From NCBI GenBank assembly GCA_900545525.1, contig UQZX01000040.1, positions 1-21,197 on the forward strand: a DNA stretch of 21,197 nt. The letters run 5' to 3'. The notes beneath the pieces were generated by a model. It did not search any database. It saw nothing but the letters and a program-made list of their open reading frames with translations, and was not told where the DNA came from. The stretch comes from an uncultured Prevotella sp. Its GTDB lineage: Bacteria; Bacteroidota; Bacteroidia; Bacteroidales; Bacteroidaceae. The position numbers and the translations under genes are program-made. This document shows, in pieces, positions 1 through 9,043 of the stretch (the first letter of the stretch is position 1; each line of letters starts with the position of its first letter).

Positions 1-45
1 GAAGTTATGGGAAGTTATATGAAGTTAAAGGACAAATGTCTGTAT
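1..45. repeat. Dispersed GAAGTTA/AAGGACAAATG repeat, copy 1
   Basis: The window opens with tandem GAAGTTA units (GAAGTTATGG, GAAGTTATAT, GAAGTTAAAG) followed by GACAAATG. The same string occurs in inverse complement near 11128-11172 (CATTTGTCC, then TTTAACTTC and TAACTTC units). The two copies lie in opposite orientation on either side of the core gene block. A dispersed, non-coding simple-sequence repeat family is the best explanation; no function is visible. Confidence 0.6.
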
Positions 46-488
46 ACAATGCCTGCGCCTGCGTCCCATCCTTTTCCAAAGGAGGGGCAGGGGGGTGATA
101 TAACAAGAAAGATAAATTCGTTGAACTAACGTTATATTAGCCGTATTTTATCTGCACATTTCTGCCATGTCCTCTTGTGCAAATACAAATGTCGGAGAAT
201 GCTGCGCAATGCTTACACTTTGCAAAAACCATGCCCTTCATATTTGCGGTATTTACAGAAAATAATGCGAAAGAGCGTAAATATCGCAAGGATTTGTGTG
301 CAGCTGCAAGATATTGAACTGCAATGCGTTATGAAGCATTTGCCGAAAGTGAGCAACAAAGACTGCGCAAAAAACGGGAAAGAAGCCCTTTTTAGATTGA
401 AAAGAGGCACTTTTTGGTGCAAAAAGCAGTACTTTAGAACATAAAAAGAGGTACTTTACGACCCAAATTGCGGCTCTTTACGATAGAA

Positions 489-520
489 TCTACGTAAAAA
501 AGAACTTTTTCTTACGTAGA
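489..520. terminator. TTACGTAGA hairpin, possible terminator
   Basis: The 9-bp arms TCTACGTAA and TTACGTAGA are perfectly complementary. The inner part can extend the pairing with A/T pairs after one mismatch, and TTTTGTTCTT follows on the plus side. It could terminate transcription entering from the left, or be one more member of the TTTACG palindrome family. Function is not established by sequence alone. Confidence 0.35.
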
Positions 521-597
521 TTTTGTTCTTATGGAGCCTCCTTGCGTTTACAGACCGCGTGGTTTGAGAAAAAACAGGGCTCTTTTTTGAAATCACA

Positions 598-627
598 ATG
601 ACACAATTATTGCGATATATGTGTCAT
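598..627. repeat. Short inverted repeat downstream of lpxB
   Basis: ATGACACA (598-605) and TGTGTCAT (620-627) form an 8-bp perfect stem with a 14-nt loop. It lies about 90 nt beyond the minus-strand stop of lpxB, so it could help end that transcript, but it lacks a T tract in that direction. Confidence 0.25.
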
Positions 628-713
628 CTTGTCATCTCTGTATATGCTGGAAACAAAAGCCGGATGCCGCAGTAAAAAGCGCATGAACTGTACCTGAAAG
701 GATAAAACGGGCT

Positions 714-1913
714 TTACGGGCGCAACTTCCCGACCATAATCCTTGCCGCATTCTCCGCCGCACCGCTGTTCCCGAGCCTTGCCCTCACCGCGCCGTAGCC
801 TTGCATCATCTTCTCCCTGCCGTCGCCGCCGGGAAGTATCATGCCGAGGTGGCGGCGGATGTTGTCCGCACTGAACGTGTCGGCAACAAGCTCGGGCACA
901 ACCTCGCTGTCGGCAATGAGATTTACGAGGGATATATACTTTACCTTCAATACATGGCGGCGCAAGAACGCAATGACCTTGGGTATCGGCGTCTCGTAGC
1001 ACACCACCTGTGGCACGCCGAACAGTGCCGTCTCGAGCGTTGCCGTGCCGCTCGTCACGAGTGCTGCGACAGCATGCGACAACAGCGGATACGTCTCGCC
1101 ATATACTACGGCGACAGGCTTTCCGTCAACAAACTGCCCATAATATTCCGGCGGTATTCCCGGAGCCGCGGCAAGCACTATCTGATACTTATCAATATAT
1201 GCCGATGCCGCCTTTATCATGTCCGGAAGATTGTCTTTTATCTCCTGCCGGCGGCTGCCTGCAAGAAGTGCTATGACGGGCTTGTCCGTCTGCAACGCAG
1301 GCGCCGTCGGCTTCTTGCCGTATCCGTCATCTGTGCCTGTGGCGGCAGAAGCGTTAATGCGTTTCACAAAATCTTCAAATGTTTCCTTATAGGACAAGCG
1401 GAACTGCGCCACTTCATCCGCCGTAGGGTTGCCCACATAGTTTATCTTATAGCCGTGCTTTTTCTCATAAAAGTCAATCTCAAACGGCAATATGGAGAAC
1501 ATTTCCGACACGTCGCGCCTGATGTTCTTTATCCTGTACTCTTTCCATGCCCATATCTTCGGCGATATATAGTAGAACACAGGTATCCCCATGCGCTCCC
1601 TGACAAAGCGCGCAATGCCGAGGTTAAATCCCGGATAGTCCACGAGTATCACTACATCGGGATGCCAGCACGCTATGTCGTCCTTGCACATTGCCATATT
1701 GCGGAAGATGGTGCGCAGATGCAGGAGCACGGGCACAAAGCCCATGTATGCAAGTTCGCGGTAATGCCTTACGCGTGTCCCGCCGACGGCAGACATCATG
1801 TCGCCGCCGAAAAAGCGGAAGTCGGCGTCCGCGTCTTCCCTCTGCAGCGCTTTCATCAGGTGTGAGGCATGCAGGTCGCCGCTCGCCTCACCGGCAATGA
1901 TATAATATTTCAT
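714..1913 (-). CDS. lpxB: Lipid-A-disaccharide synthase
   Basis: Glycosyltransferase (family GT19) that joins UDP-2,3-diacylglucosamine and lipid X (2,3-diacylglucosamine 1-phosphate) to make the lipid A disaccharide, a peripheral inner-membrane step of lipopolysaccharide synthesis. The protein opens with MKYYIIAGEASGDLHAS, the hallmark GEASGD motif of LpxB. Further family features are DYPGFN, FYYISPKIWAWK, VGNPTADE, LLAGSRRQEI and VTSGTATLET towards the C-terminus. I start it at the ATG at 1913 (399 aa), close to the family's usual length. An upstream in-frame TTG at 1961 would add 16 residues in front of the conserved N-terminus and is unlikely. It lies 48 nt downstream of surE, so the two are probably co-transcribed. 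This pairing next to parAB is usual in Bacteroidales, as I recall. Confidence 0.96.
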   Translation of the reverse strand: MKYYIIAGEASGDLHASHLMKALQREDADADFRFFGGDMMSAVGGTRVRHYRELAYMGFVPVLLHLRTIFRNMAMCKDDIACWHPDVVILVDYPGFNLGIARFVRERMGIPVFYYISPKIWAWKEYRIKNIRRDVSEMFSILPFEIDFYEKKHGYKINYVGNPTADEVAQFRLSYKETFEDFVKRINASAATGTDDGYGKKPTAPALQTDKPVIALLAGSRRQEIKDNLPDMIKAASAYIDKYQIVLAAAPGIPPEYYGQFVDGKPVAVVYGETYPLLSHAVAALVTSGTATLETALFGVPQVVCYETPIPKVIAFLRRHVLKVKYISLVNLIADSEVVPELVADTFSADNIRRHLGMILPGGDGREKMMQGYGAVRARLGNSGAAENAARIMVGKLRP

Positions 1914-1961
1914 AGGAAAACTTTTAAGAAATAAGAAGTAATAACCGGCAAAGAGTTTCAA

Positions 1962-2741
1962 TCAGTCCAAGGATATGTCCTTCCAGCCTTTCAGCCTCTT
2001 CAACGTTTCATAGTCGGTCACGTCGATGCGCGTGGGAGTCACTGCCACATACCCGTCCGTCAGCGCGCGGTTGTCTGTGTCTGCGGCATCAGGCTCGTCG
2101 TTTGTATACGAACCTACGAGCCAATAATAGTCGTATCCGCGCGGATGGCGCGCCTTCACGACCTCATTGCCCCACGTGCCGTGTGCCATGCGGCATATCT
2201 TCACGCCGCGAAACTCTGTTGCCAGCGGGAAGTTGACGTTGAGACATACGCCAGGCGGAAGCCCCTCGCCGAGCACTCGCCTGACAATCATGCGCACATA
2301 GCTCCTCAGCGGTCCGAAACAAGCCTGCGGGTTGTGGTCGCACAAAGAGAATGCCACCGATGGGATATACTTCATGCAGCCTTCCAGTGCCACGCCCATT
2401 GTGCCCGAGTAGTGGGTGTTTACGGAGCCGTTGTCGCCGTGGTTGATGCCGCTCAGCACCAAGTCGGGCTTGCGCGGGCATATCTGGCTCAGTGCCAGCT
2501 TCACACAGTCTACCGGCGTGCCGGTGCACGACCATATCTCCACTCCCCCGCTTTTCTCACGCAAGTTCAGCAGCAAAGGCTCCGTTGCGGAGAAGGCACA
2601 GGAGAACCCCGAGCGTGCCGCTTCCGGCGCACATACTATCACATCGCCTAAGTCACGTACAAATTCTATAAGGCTTCTTATTCCCACAGACCCATAACCG
2701 TCGTCGTTGGAAATAAGGATTAGCGGTCTTTTTTCATTCAT
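1962..2741 (-). CDS. surE: 5'/3'-nucleotidase SurE
   Basis: Metal-dependent phosphatase of the SurE family that removes phosphate from nucleoside 5'- and 3'-monophosphates; cytoplasmic, linked to stationary-phase survival in other bacteria. The N-terminal ILISNDDGYGS motif supplies the metal-binding Asp pair. VCAPEAARSGFS, CTGTPVDCVKLAL, DLVLSGINHGDN and YSGTMGVALEG are all recognisable SurE segments. The chosen start is the ATG at 2741 (259 aa); a GTG two codons upstream at 2747 is possible. It is first in a minus-strand pair with lpxB and diverges from parA. The 157-bp gap between them carries a -7 type box facing each way. Confidence 0.96.
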   Translation of the reverse strand: MNEKRPLILISNDDGYGSVGIRSLIEFVRDLGDVIVCAPEAARSGFSCAFSATEPLLLNLREKSGGVEIWSCTGTPVDCVKLALSQICPRKPDLVLSGINHGDNGSVNTHYSGTMGVALEGCMKYIPSVAFSLCDHNPQACFGPLRSYVRMIVRRVLGEGLPPGVCLNVNFPLATEFRGVKICRMAHGTWGNEVVKARHPRGYDYYWLVGSYTNDEPDAADTDNRALTDGYVAVTPTRIDVTDYETLKRLKGWKDISLD

Positions 2742-2761
2742 AAACACTGTTCTTTAGCCCG

Positions 2762-2769
2762 CAAAAGTA
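2762..2769 (-). promoter_or_regulatory. Putative -7 box for surE-lpxB
   Basis: Read on the minus strand this is TACTTTTG, an exact match to the Bacteroidota primary-sigma -7 consensus TAnnTTTG, and it is followed by C as in many such promoters. It ends about 20 nt before the surE ATG. No clear TTTG-like -33 element is visible at the expected distance. Confidence 0.5.
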
Positions 2770-2811
2770 CTAAAAAAGGTATAATCTACCTATTTTCTCA
2801 CATAAAATATG

Positions 2812-2819
2812 TAACTTTG
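2812..2819 (+). promoter_or_regulatory. Putative -7 box for parA operon
   Basis: TAACTTTG followed by C matches the Bacteroidota -7 consensus TAnnTTTG. It lies 79 nt before the parA ATG, leaving a leader of about 70 nt. The -33 region is only T-rich. It probably drives parA-parB-DUF5683-mltD and possibly rel. Confidence 0.5.
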
Positions 2820-2898
2820 CCGCAAAGTTTATCAGGCAAACGGCGTTATAACCTGTTGACGCCCTGTTGCCATTCAGTAGAATTTTAGCAAACTATCA

Positions 2899-3663
2899 AT
2901 GGGAAAAATCATAGCACTTGCCAATCAGAAAGGTGGCGTGGGCAAAACAACATCAACGATTAACCTTGCGGCTTCATTGGCAACACTGGAAAAAAAGGTC
3001 CTCGTTATCGATGCCGACCCGCAGGCAAACGCGTCCAGCGGACTGGGCGTAAACGCCAAGGACGTGGACTGCTCGCTCTACGAGTGCATAATAGACAACG
3101 CCGACGTGCGCGATGCCGTGTATACAACAGACATAGACGGGCTTGACATCATCCCGAGTCACATCGACCTTGTAGGCGCCGAAATAGAAATGCTCAACCT
3201 CGATCACCGCGAACAGATACTCAAAAGAATGCTCGCACCGATAAAAGACGACTACGACTTCATACTTATCGACTGCTCGCCGTCGCTCGGACTGATAACC
3301 GTCAATTCTCTTACGGCAGCCGACTCCGTCATAATACCTGTGCAATGTGAGTATTTTGCCCTTGAAGGCATCAGCAAACTGCTCAACACCATCAAGATAA
3401 TCAAGAGCAAGCTCAACACAAAATTAGAGATAGAGGGTTTCCTGCTCACCATGTACGACAGCCGCCTCAAGCTTGCAAACCAGATATACGATGAGGTGAA
3501 GCGCCATTTTCAGGAACTTGTCTTCAAGACCGTCATACAGCGTAATGTAAAGCTCAGCGAGTCGCCCAGCCACGGTCTGCCGGTGATATTATACGATGCG
3601 GACTCGACAGGAAGCAAGAACCACCTTGCACTGGCAAAGGAAATAATCAACAAGAACAAATAA
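2899..3663 (+). CDS. parA: Chromosome partitioning ATPase ParA (Soj)
   Basis: Deviant Walker-type ATPase that acts with ParB and centromere-like parS sites to segregate replicated chromosome origins. The P-loop KGGVGKTT lies at residues 11-18 with the ParA-specific extra Lys. The Walker A' motif DADPQAN is near residue 40 and the Walker B segment LIDCSPSLG near 125. The C-terminal RNVKLSESPSHGLP is the usual ParA/Soj ending. Its length of 254 aa is normal for the chromosomal, not plasmid, type: there is no N-terminal HTH. The start is an ATG at 2899. parB follows 10 nt later, which indicates an operon. This is part of a core block and shows no sign of transfer. Confidence 0.97.
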   Translation: MGKIIALANQKGGVGKTTSTINLAASLATLEKKVLVIDADPQANASSGLGVNAKDVDCSLYECIIDNADVRDAVYTTDIDGLDIIPSHIDLVGAEIEMLNLDHREQILKRMLAPIKDDYDFILIDCSPSLGLITVNSLTAADSVIIPVQCEYFALEGISKLLNTIKIIKSKLNTKLEIEGFLLTMYDSRLKLANQIYDEVKRHFQELVFKTVIQRNVKLSESPSHGLPVILYDADSTGSKNHLALAKEIINKNK

Positions 3664-3673
3664 TCAGCATACA

Positions 3674-4561
3674 ATGGCAATACATAAAAGATATGCATTG
3701 GGACGCGGGCTCGATGCACTTATATCCACCGAAGACGTGCGCCCGCAGGGCAGTTCCACCATAAACGAGATACCTCTGGAGCAGATTGAGGCAAATCCCA
3801 ACCAGCCGCGGCGGGAGTTTGACGAGGAGTCTCTGCAGGAACTTGCCACGAGCATAAGGGAGATAGGCATCATACAGCCTATAACGCTGCGTCAGGTGGC
3901 AGACATGCGATACCAGATTATCGCCGGAGAACGCCGCTGGAGGGCATCGCAGCTCGCCGGACTGACAGCCATACCGGCATACATCCGTACGATAAAGGAC
4001 GAGAACGTCATGGAAATGGCACTCGTCGAGAACATACAGCGTGAGGACCTCAACGCCATAGAGATTGCCCTGGCATACGAACATCTGCTCACAAACACCG
4101 GCATGACGCAGGAAAAGGTTTCCGAGCGCGTGGGAAAGAGCCGCACGGCAATAGCCAACTACCTCCGGCTGCTGAAGCTTCCGGCACAGGTACAGATGGC
4201 TCTGCAGAACAAAGAGATTGACATGGGGCACGCACGTGCGCTGCTTTCTATTGAAAGCCCGTCACTGCAGATAAAGCTGTTCAAGGAGATACAGCGTAAC
4301 AACTACTCCGTACGCAAGGTTGAAGAACTTGTAAAGCAACTGAAAAACGGAGAAGAAATAACAAGCGGAAAGAAAAAAATATCGGCAGCATCACAGATGC
4401 CCGAAGAGTTTACGGCACTGAGCCGGCGTCTTTCCGACTTTTTCAGCACCAAGGTACAGATGACATGCTCTGCCAAAGGTAAGGGGAAAATAAGTATTCC
4501 CTTTGCCAACGAGGAAGAGCTGGAGCATATCATGAGCGTTTTCGACAAGATGAAGGAATAA
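3674..4561 (+). CDS. parB: Chromosome partitioning protein ParB (Spo0J)
   Basis: parS-binding CTPase clamp that loads on the origin region and stimulates ParA. The N-terminus carries the ParA-interacting LGRGLDALIS segment. The ParB/Srx-like domain follows (about residues 30-125) with NPNQPRREF, GIIQPITLR, IIAGERRWRA and ENIQREDLNAIE, the last two being the CTP-binding signatures. The HTH is at about 135-175 (MTQEKVSERVGKSRTAIANY). The C-terminal dimerisation part is shorter and less conserved. 295 aa is typical. It sits 10 nt after parA and 15 nt before the next gene. I found no convincing parS site (TGTTNCACGTGAAACA-like) in this window. Confidence 0.97.
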   Translation: MAIHKRYALGRGLDALISTEDVRPQGSSTINEIPLEQIEANPNQPRREFDEESLQELATSIREIGIIQPITLRQVADMRYQIIAGERRWRASQLAGLTAIPAYIRTIKDENVMEMALVENIQREDLNAIEIALAYEHLLTNTGMTQEKVSERVGKSRTAIANYLRLLKLPAQVQMALQNKEIDMGHARALLSIESPSLQIKLFKEIQRNNYSVRKVEELVKQLKNGEEITSGKKKISAASQMPEEFTALSRRLSDFFSTKVQMTCSAKGKGKISIPFANEEELEHIMSVFDKMKE

Positions 4562-4576
4562 CAACATATCCCGATT

Positions 4577-5299
4577 GTGAACAAATACATACCATACATG
4601 CTCAAAGCCATAGTTGCCTGCATAATGCTTGCAACGGTAACGCCTTGCCATGGAGCGGAGGAAGGGCTGGACAGCCTCGTCTCTGCAACAGATTCCATAA
4701 CAAAAGAGATTTACAAGGCAGACAGCATGGCAGCCAAACTCACTGTTGCAAAAGACAGTGCCGCTGTGAAAAAGATGAAGCGCGACTGGGCGACATGGAG
4801 TCCCGACCCCAAAAGGGCACTGTGGCTTGCAATCGTACTGCCCGGAGCAGGACAGATATACAACCGCAAATACTGGAAGCTGCCCATTGTCTACGGAGGC
4901 TTTGTAGGGTGTATATATGCCATGAGGTGGAACAATCAGATGTATCGCGACTACTCGCAGGCGTATATGGACCTTATGGACAACGACCCCAATACGCAGA
5001 GCTATAACCAGTTTCTGCATCTCGGCAATAAAATCACCGACGAGAACAAGTCACGCTACGAGAACCTTTTCAAAAGGCGCAAGGACTATTACCGCAAGTA
5101 TCGCGACCTGAGCATCTTCGCCCTTATTGGTGTTTATGCCCTGTCGGTGATAGACGCCTATGTTGATGCGTCGCTGTCACAATTTGACATATCCAAGGAT
5201 CTCAGCCTTAAGATAGAACCTTCGGTCATCAACAACCGTTCGTCACTGAACCCTGTAAAATCTTCTTCCTTGGGAGTTCAGTGCTCACTTAATTTCTGA
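4577..5299 (+). CDS. DUF5683 family membrane/secreted protein
   Basis: A 240-residue envelope protein of unknown biochemical role that I recognise as the DUF5683 family of Bacteroidota. It starts with a signal-like hydrophobic stretch (residues 8-24, ending PCHGAEEG). The family core is in the middle: RALWLAIVLPGAGQIYNRKYWKLP, then a second hydrophobic stretch VYGGFVGCIYAMRWNN, an amphipathic YRDYSQAYMDL region, and a C-terminal hydrophobic SIFALIGVYALSVIDAYVDA before a short tail. The frame opens with GTG at 4577; an ATG at 4598 (MLKAIVACIM) would still give a good signal peptide and is a real alternative. It lies in tandem with parAB and mltD, a conserved order in Bacteroidales by my recollection, suggesting a cell-envelope or division-linked role (inference). 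Confidence 0.85.
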   Translation: MNKYIPYMLKAIVACIMLATVTPCHGAEEGLDSLVSATDSITKEIYKADSMAAKLTVAKDSAAVKKMKRDWATWSPDPKRALWLAIVLPGAGQIYNRKYWKLPIVYGGFVGCIYAMRWNNQMYRDYSQAYMDLMDNDPNTQSYNQFLHLGNKITDENKSRYENLFKRRKDYYRKYRDLSIFALIGVYALSVIDAYVDASLSQFDISKDLSLKIEPSVINNRSSLNPVKSSSLGVQCSLNF

Positions 5300-5325
5300 C
5301 AACATTATCTTTACAATAAAACGAT

Positions 5326-6678
5326 ATGAGGATTTATATAAACAACAAGCTTTTTATTACAATATTCACACTGCTTTTTGGAGCAGGCAACGCCATGGCG
5401 CAGACCGATGACAAGGAGATAACCGTTACAGACGAAGACGGAAAGACGGAACAAATTGACATACCCGAGGCAATGAACCTTGAGGTGGACAGCCTGTTGC
5501 AGCTATATTACTCGCAAAACTATCTTCAGCCTGATGCCGACTGCAACTACCGCGACGTAAATCCCGAATTTCCCAAAGAGGTATATATCGACCGTCTGGG
5601 CAGAATGCCCAACGTAATGGAGATGCCCTACAACGATATCGTACAGAAATTCATCGACCGCTATACGGGAAGGCTGCGCCGCTCGGTTAGTTACATGCTC
5701 GGCGCATCAAACTTCTACATGCCCATATTTGAAGAAGCTCTTGAGGCTTATGGTCTTCCGCTTGAGCTGAAATATCTGCCGGTCATCGAGTCCGCCCTCA
5801 ATCCCAAGGCAACATCACACGTCGGTGCAGCCGGTCTGTGGCAGTTCATGGTTGCCACTGGCAAGCAGTACGGTCTGGAAATAAACTCTCTTGTAGACGA
5901 ACGCCGCGACCCGATAAAGTCTTCATACGCCGCAGCCCGTTTCCTCAAAGACCTTTACAAGATTTACGGCGACTGGAGCCTCGTCATAGCAGCCTACAAC
6001 TGCGGTCCGGAAAATGTGCGCAAGGCTATACAGCGTTCGGGCGGTAAGGCAGACTACTGGTCCATATACTCATATCTGCCGCGTGAGACCCGCGGGTATG
6101 TTCCGGCATTCATCGCCGCCAACTATGCCATGAACTACTATTGCGAGCACAACATCTGCCCCATGCGCACCAAGCTGCCCGCAAAGACCGACACCGTGAT
6201 GGTCAGCCGCGACGTGCATCTGCAGCAGATCTCCGATGTGTGCGGCATTGAGCTTGAAGAGCTGCGCACGCTCAATCCGCAGTATCGGCGCGATATAGTA
6301 AATGGAGGGACAAAGCCTTCGGTGCTTCGTCTGCCCGCCACGGTGGTGAACACGTTCATACAGAATGAAGACTCGATATACAACTATCGCGCCGACCGTT
6401 TCCTTACACGCCGCTCAATAGTTGAAGTACAGGACAACAGCAACCAGTATTCTGGATACAACAGACGCGGCGCATCGCATAGCGGAAGCAAATATTCGTC
6501 AAAGAAATCACGCAAGTCTAAAGGAAAGTCAAGAAAGGCAAAAAGCGTGACAATCAAGCCGGGACAGTCGCTGTCCGAGATAGCAAGAAAGAACCACACC
6601 ACCGTGAAGAAGCTGCGTCAGCTCAACGGCATAAAGGGCAGCAACATACGCGCAGGCAAAAAGCTCCGGGTTAAATAA
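5326..6678 (+). CDS. mltD: Lytic murein transglycosylase D with LysM domain
   Basis: Secreted peptidoglycan lytic transglycosylase that cleaves MurNAc-GlcNAc bonds to give 1,6-anhydro ends. A signal peptide spans about residues 1-25 (ends GNAMAQ). The SLT catalytic domain is at about 128-250: the catalytic Glu is E155 in LPVIESALNPKA, followed by GAAGLWQFM and AAYNCGPENVRKAI. A poor LysM-like segment lies at about 290-340 (ISDVCGIELEELRTLNPQY). After a Ser/Lys/Arg-rich linker comes a clear C-terminal LysM (about 405-450) with KPGQSLSEIARKNHTT and LRQLNGIKGSNIRAGKKLRV. All catalytic features are intact. It lies 26 nt after the DUF5683 gene and 58 nt before rel, consistent with one transcription unit. 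Confidence 0.94.
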   Translation: MRIYINNKLFITIFTLLFGAGNAMAQTDDKEITVTDEDGKTEQIDIPEAMNLEVDSLLQLYYSQNYLQPDADCNYRDVNPEFPKEVYIDRLGRMPNVMEMPYNDIVQKFIDRYTGRLRRSVSYMLGASNFYMPIFEEALEAYGLPLELKYLPVIESALNPKATSHVGAAGLWQFMVATGKQYGLEINSLVDERRDPIKSSYAAARFLKDLYKIYGDWSLVIAAYNCGPENVRKAIQRSGGKADYWSIYSYLPRETRGYVPAFIAANYAMNYYCEHNICPMRTKLPAKTDTVMVSRDVHLQQISDVCGIELEELRTLNPQYRRDIVNGGTKPSVLRLPATVVNTFIQNEDSIYNYRADRFLTRRSIVEVQDNSNQYSGYNRRGASHSGSKYSSKKSRKSKGKSRKAKSVTIKPGQSLSEIARKNHTTVKKLRQLNGIKGSNIRAGKKLRVK

Positions 6679-6736
6679 TCTTCTCTTTAGATTTAACCGG
6701 CAACTTTCCATACACAACAAATACAAGCAGAAAATT

Positions 6737-9004
6737 ATGGATGAACAGAGAAACATTGTGAACGAAAGAGAGACGGCAGAGGAAAAGTTGGTGAACGGTG
6801 CGTTTCAAAATCTGCTTGACAGCTATCTTGCGTCACGCCACCGCAAGAAAGTGGACATCATAACGAAGGCGTTCAACTTTGCCCGGCAGGCACACAAGGG
6901 AGTGCGCCGCCTGTCGGGAGAGCCGTATATCATGCACCCCATTGCCGTGGCCCAGATAGCATGTTCGGAAATGGGGCTCGGCTCAACGAGCATCTGCGCG
7001 GCGTTGTTGCACGACGTGGTGGAAGATACCGACTACACCGTTGAAGACATCGAGAACATCTTCGGCGCGAGGATTGCCCTCATCGTAGACGGACTGACAA
7101 AAATCTCCGGCGGAATATTCGGCGACCAGACATCGGCACAGGCAGAGAACTTCAAGAAGCTGCTCCTCACCATGAGCAACGACATCCGCGTAATACTCAT
7201 AAAGATATGCGACCGCCTGCACAACATGCGCACACTCGAAAGCCAGCCGGCGAACAAGCAGTATAAGATTGCCGGCGAGACATTATATATATATGCCCCT
7301 CTTGCAAACCGCCTCGGGCTTAACAAGATAAAGACCGAGCTTGAAAACCTCAGCTTCAAGTTTGAGCATCCCGAGCGTTATGCCGCCATTGAGCATCAGT
7401 TGCAGAGCACGCAGGACTCACGCGACATGCTCTTCGACAAGTTTACCGGACCAATCCGCAAGGTCCTCGACGGCATGGGAGTAAAATACCAGATAAAGGC
7501 ACGTGTGAAAAGTCCTTATTCCATCTGGCGCAAGATGGAGGCAAAGCATGTCACCTTCGACCAGATATACGACATCCTTGCCGTGAGGATAATACTTACG
7601 CCCAAGGACCGCAACAACGAGGTCGACGAATGCTTCAAGATATACACCACGCTGTGCAAGATATACAAGTCTCACCCCGACCGCGTGCGCGACTGGATAA
7701 ACACTCCAAAGGCAAACGGCTATCAGGCAATACACGTAACGCTGATGAGCAGGCAGGGGCGCTGGATAGAGGTGCAGATACGTTCCGACCGCATGGACGA
7801 GGTGGCGGAGCAGGGCTTTGCCGCCCACTGGAAATACAAGGAGGGCAACGAGATAATGGAAGACGAGAGCGAGCTTAGCAACTGGCTGCGCACGATAAAG
7901 GACATTCTCGACGACCCGCAGCCCGATGCCATGGACTTCCTCGATGCCATAAAGATGAACCTTTTTGCCTCGGAGATATTTGTCTTCACGCCAAAAGGAG
8001 AGATCAAGACAATGCCGGCAGGCAGCACGGCACTCGACCTCGCTTTCCTTCTCCATACCGAGCTGGGATGCCATTGCATCGGAGCCAAGGTCAACCACAA
8101 GCTGGTACCGCTGAGCCATAAGCTCGACAGCGGCGATCAGGTAGAAATTCTCACATCAAACTCACAGCGCGTGCAGCCGTCGTGGATAAACTTTGCCACA
8201 ACGGCAAGGGCAAAGTCCAAGATACAAAGCATACTCAGAAAGGAAGGACGCGAGCTGCAGAAGAAGGGCGAGCAGATACTTAAGGATTTTCTTGAGAACA
8301 ACTCAATAGATTTCACATCGTCTGTAGCCGACACCTTGTGCGAGTTTCACAGCATAGACAAGTACGACAAGCTTCTTTCCGCCATAGGAGACAGGTCTGT
8401 AATACTCGGCGAGAAGGATATAGACGAAATCAACGGCAGACGCAAGCCTGCATCTGGAAAGAAATGGCGCAAGTATGTACCGTTCCTTTCCAAGGACAAG
8501 GGCAAGCAGGAAGAAAGCAAGCCAAACTATTTTATCGTTACCGAAGGCTTCAACCGCAAGAAACCCATATACATCACGGACGACAGCATCAACCAGTTTG
8601 TCTTCCGCCAGTGCTGCCACCCCATACCCGGCGATGATGTCCTCGGATTTATAGACCGCAAGAACCGCATTGAGATACACAAGCGCTCATGTCCCGTAGC
8701 GTCAAAGCTGAAGTCAGGCTACGGCAACCGCATCCTCGATGCCAAGTGGGACATGCACAAGCGTCTCCTCTTCGATGCCACGATAGCCATACGGGGCATA
8801 GACCGCATAGGAATGCTCAATGAGGTGACAAAGGTAATATCCGAACAGCTCAACGTGAACATCCACAAGATAACGATATCCTGCGACCAGGGCATTTTCG
8901 ACGGCTCTCTTGAGATACTCGTACACGACAGGGACGACGTAAAAGTTATCATGAAGAAGCTCAAGGCTATAAAAGGTCTGCAGGAAATCAAGCAGACCGT
9001 ATAG
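6737..9004 (+). CDS. rel: Bifunctional (p)ppGpp synthetase/hydrolase (Rel/SpoT)
   Basis: Long RelA/SpoT homologue that makes and degrades the alarmone (p)ppGpp; cytoplasmic and ribosome-associated. The HD hydrolase domain is at about residues 45-200 with H67 and the H92-D93 pair (LLHDVVEDT), so hydrolysis should be active. The synthetase domain is at about 240-370 with PYSIWRKM, RIILTPKD, RVRDWINTPKANGYQAIH and WIEVQIRS, so synthesis also looks intact. The TGS domain is at about 412-473 (FVFTPKGEIKTMPAGSTALD). Further on come a Cys-containing region with FRQCCHPIPGDDVLGF and a C-terminal ACT/RRM domain (about 680-755). 755 aa is typical of Bacteroidetes Rel proteins. The start ATG at 6737 precedes MDEQRNIVNE. 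The neighbourhood of parAB and mltD is core genome. Confidence 0.97.
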   Translation: MDEQRNIVNERETAEEKLVNGAFQNLLDSYLASRHRKKVDIITKAFNFARQAHKGVRRLSGEPYIMHPIAVAQIACSEMGLGSTSICAALLHDVVEDTDYTVEDIENIFGARIALIVDGLTKISGGIFGDQTSAQAENFKKLLLTMSNDIRVILIKICDRLHNMRTLESQPANKQYKIAGETLYIYAPLANRLGLNKIKTELENLSFKFEHPERYAAIEHQLQSTQDSRDMLFDKFTGPIRKVLDGMGVKYQIKARVKSPYSIWRKMEAKHVTFDQIYDILAVRIILTPKDRNNEVDECFKIYTTLCKIYKSHPDRVRDWINTPKANGYQAIHVTLMSRQGRWIEVQIRSDRMDEVAEQGFAAHWKYKEGNEIMEDESELSNWLRTIKDILDDPQPDAMDFLDAIKMNLFASEIFVFTPKGEIKTMPAGSTALDLAFLLHTELGCHCIGAKVNHKLVPLSHKLDSGDQVEILTSNSQRVQPSWINFATTARAKSKIQSILRKEGRELQKKGEQILKDFLENNSIDFTSSVADTLCEFHSIDKYDKLLSAIGDRSVILGEKDIDEINGRRKPASGKKWRKYVPFLSKDKGKQEESKPNYFIVTEGFNRKKPIYITDDSINQFVFRQCCHPIPGDDVLGFIDRKNRIEIHKRSCPVASKLKSGYGNRILDAKWDMHKRLLFDATIAIRGIDRIGMLNEVTKVISEQLNVNIHKITISCDQGIFDGSLEILVHDRDDVKVIMKKLKAIKGLQEIKQTV

Positions 9005-9043
9005 GCAATAATAAGCAATAACCTTAAAATATTAAGACCGACA

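Larger units (their letters stand above)
46..713. other. Gene-poor intergenic region with scattered short repeats
   Basis: No supported gene lies in this 0.67 kb stretch downstream of lpxB. A plus-strand frame of 89 codons (175-444) exists, but it has no recognisable domain, is rich in Cys/Lys/Arg in a low-complexity way and has no promoter-like box, so I do not call it. Short direct repeats of AAAAGAGGYACTTT occur near 401 and 446, followed by TTTACG motifs up to 520. These resemble the TTTACG cluster at 11431-11560. Confidence 0.5.

Noticed and set aside
175..444. 89-codon plus-strand frame
   Set aside because: No family features, promoter or neighbour logic; lies in repeat-bearing intergenic DNA.
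801..1865. Long plus-strand open frame (354 codons)
   Set aside because: It is antisense to lpxB, whose protein has clear family motifs; the translation is rich in His/Arg/Cys with no domain. It is a GC-driven shadow.
2173..2184. parS site near parAB (CCCACGTGCC in surE)
   Set aside because: Shares only the CACGTG core; flanks do not match the parS consensus. No better site was found by eye.
7418..8119. 233-codon minus-strand frame within rel
   Set aside because: Antisense to a fully conserved Rel protein; no recognisable domain.
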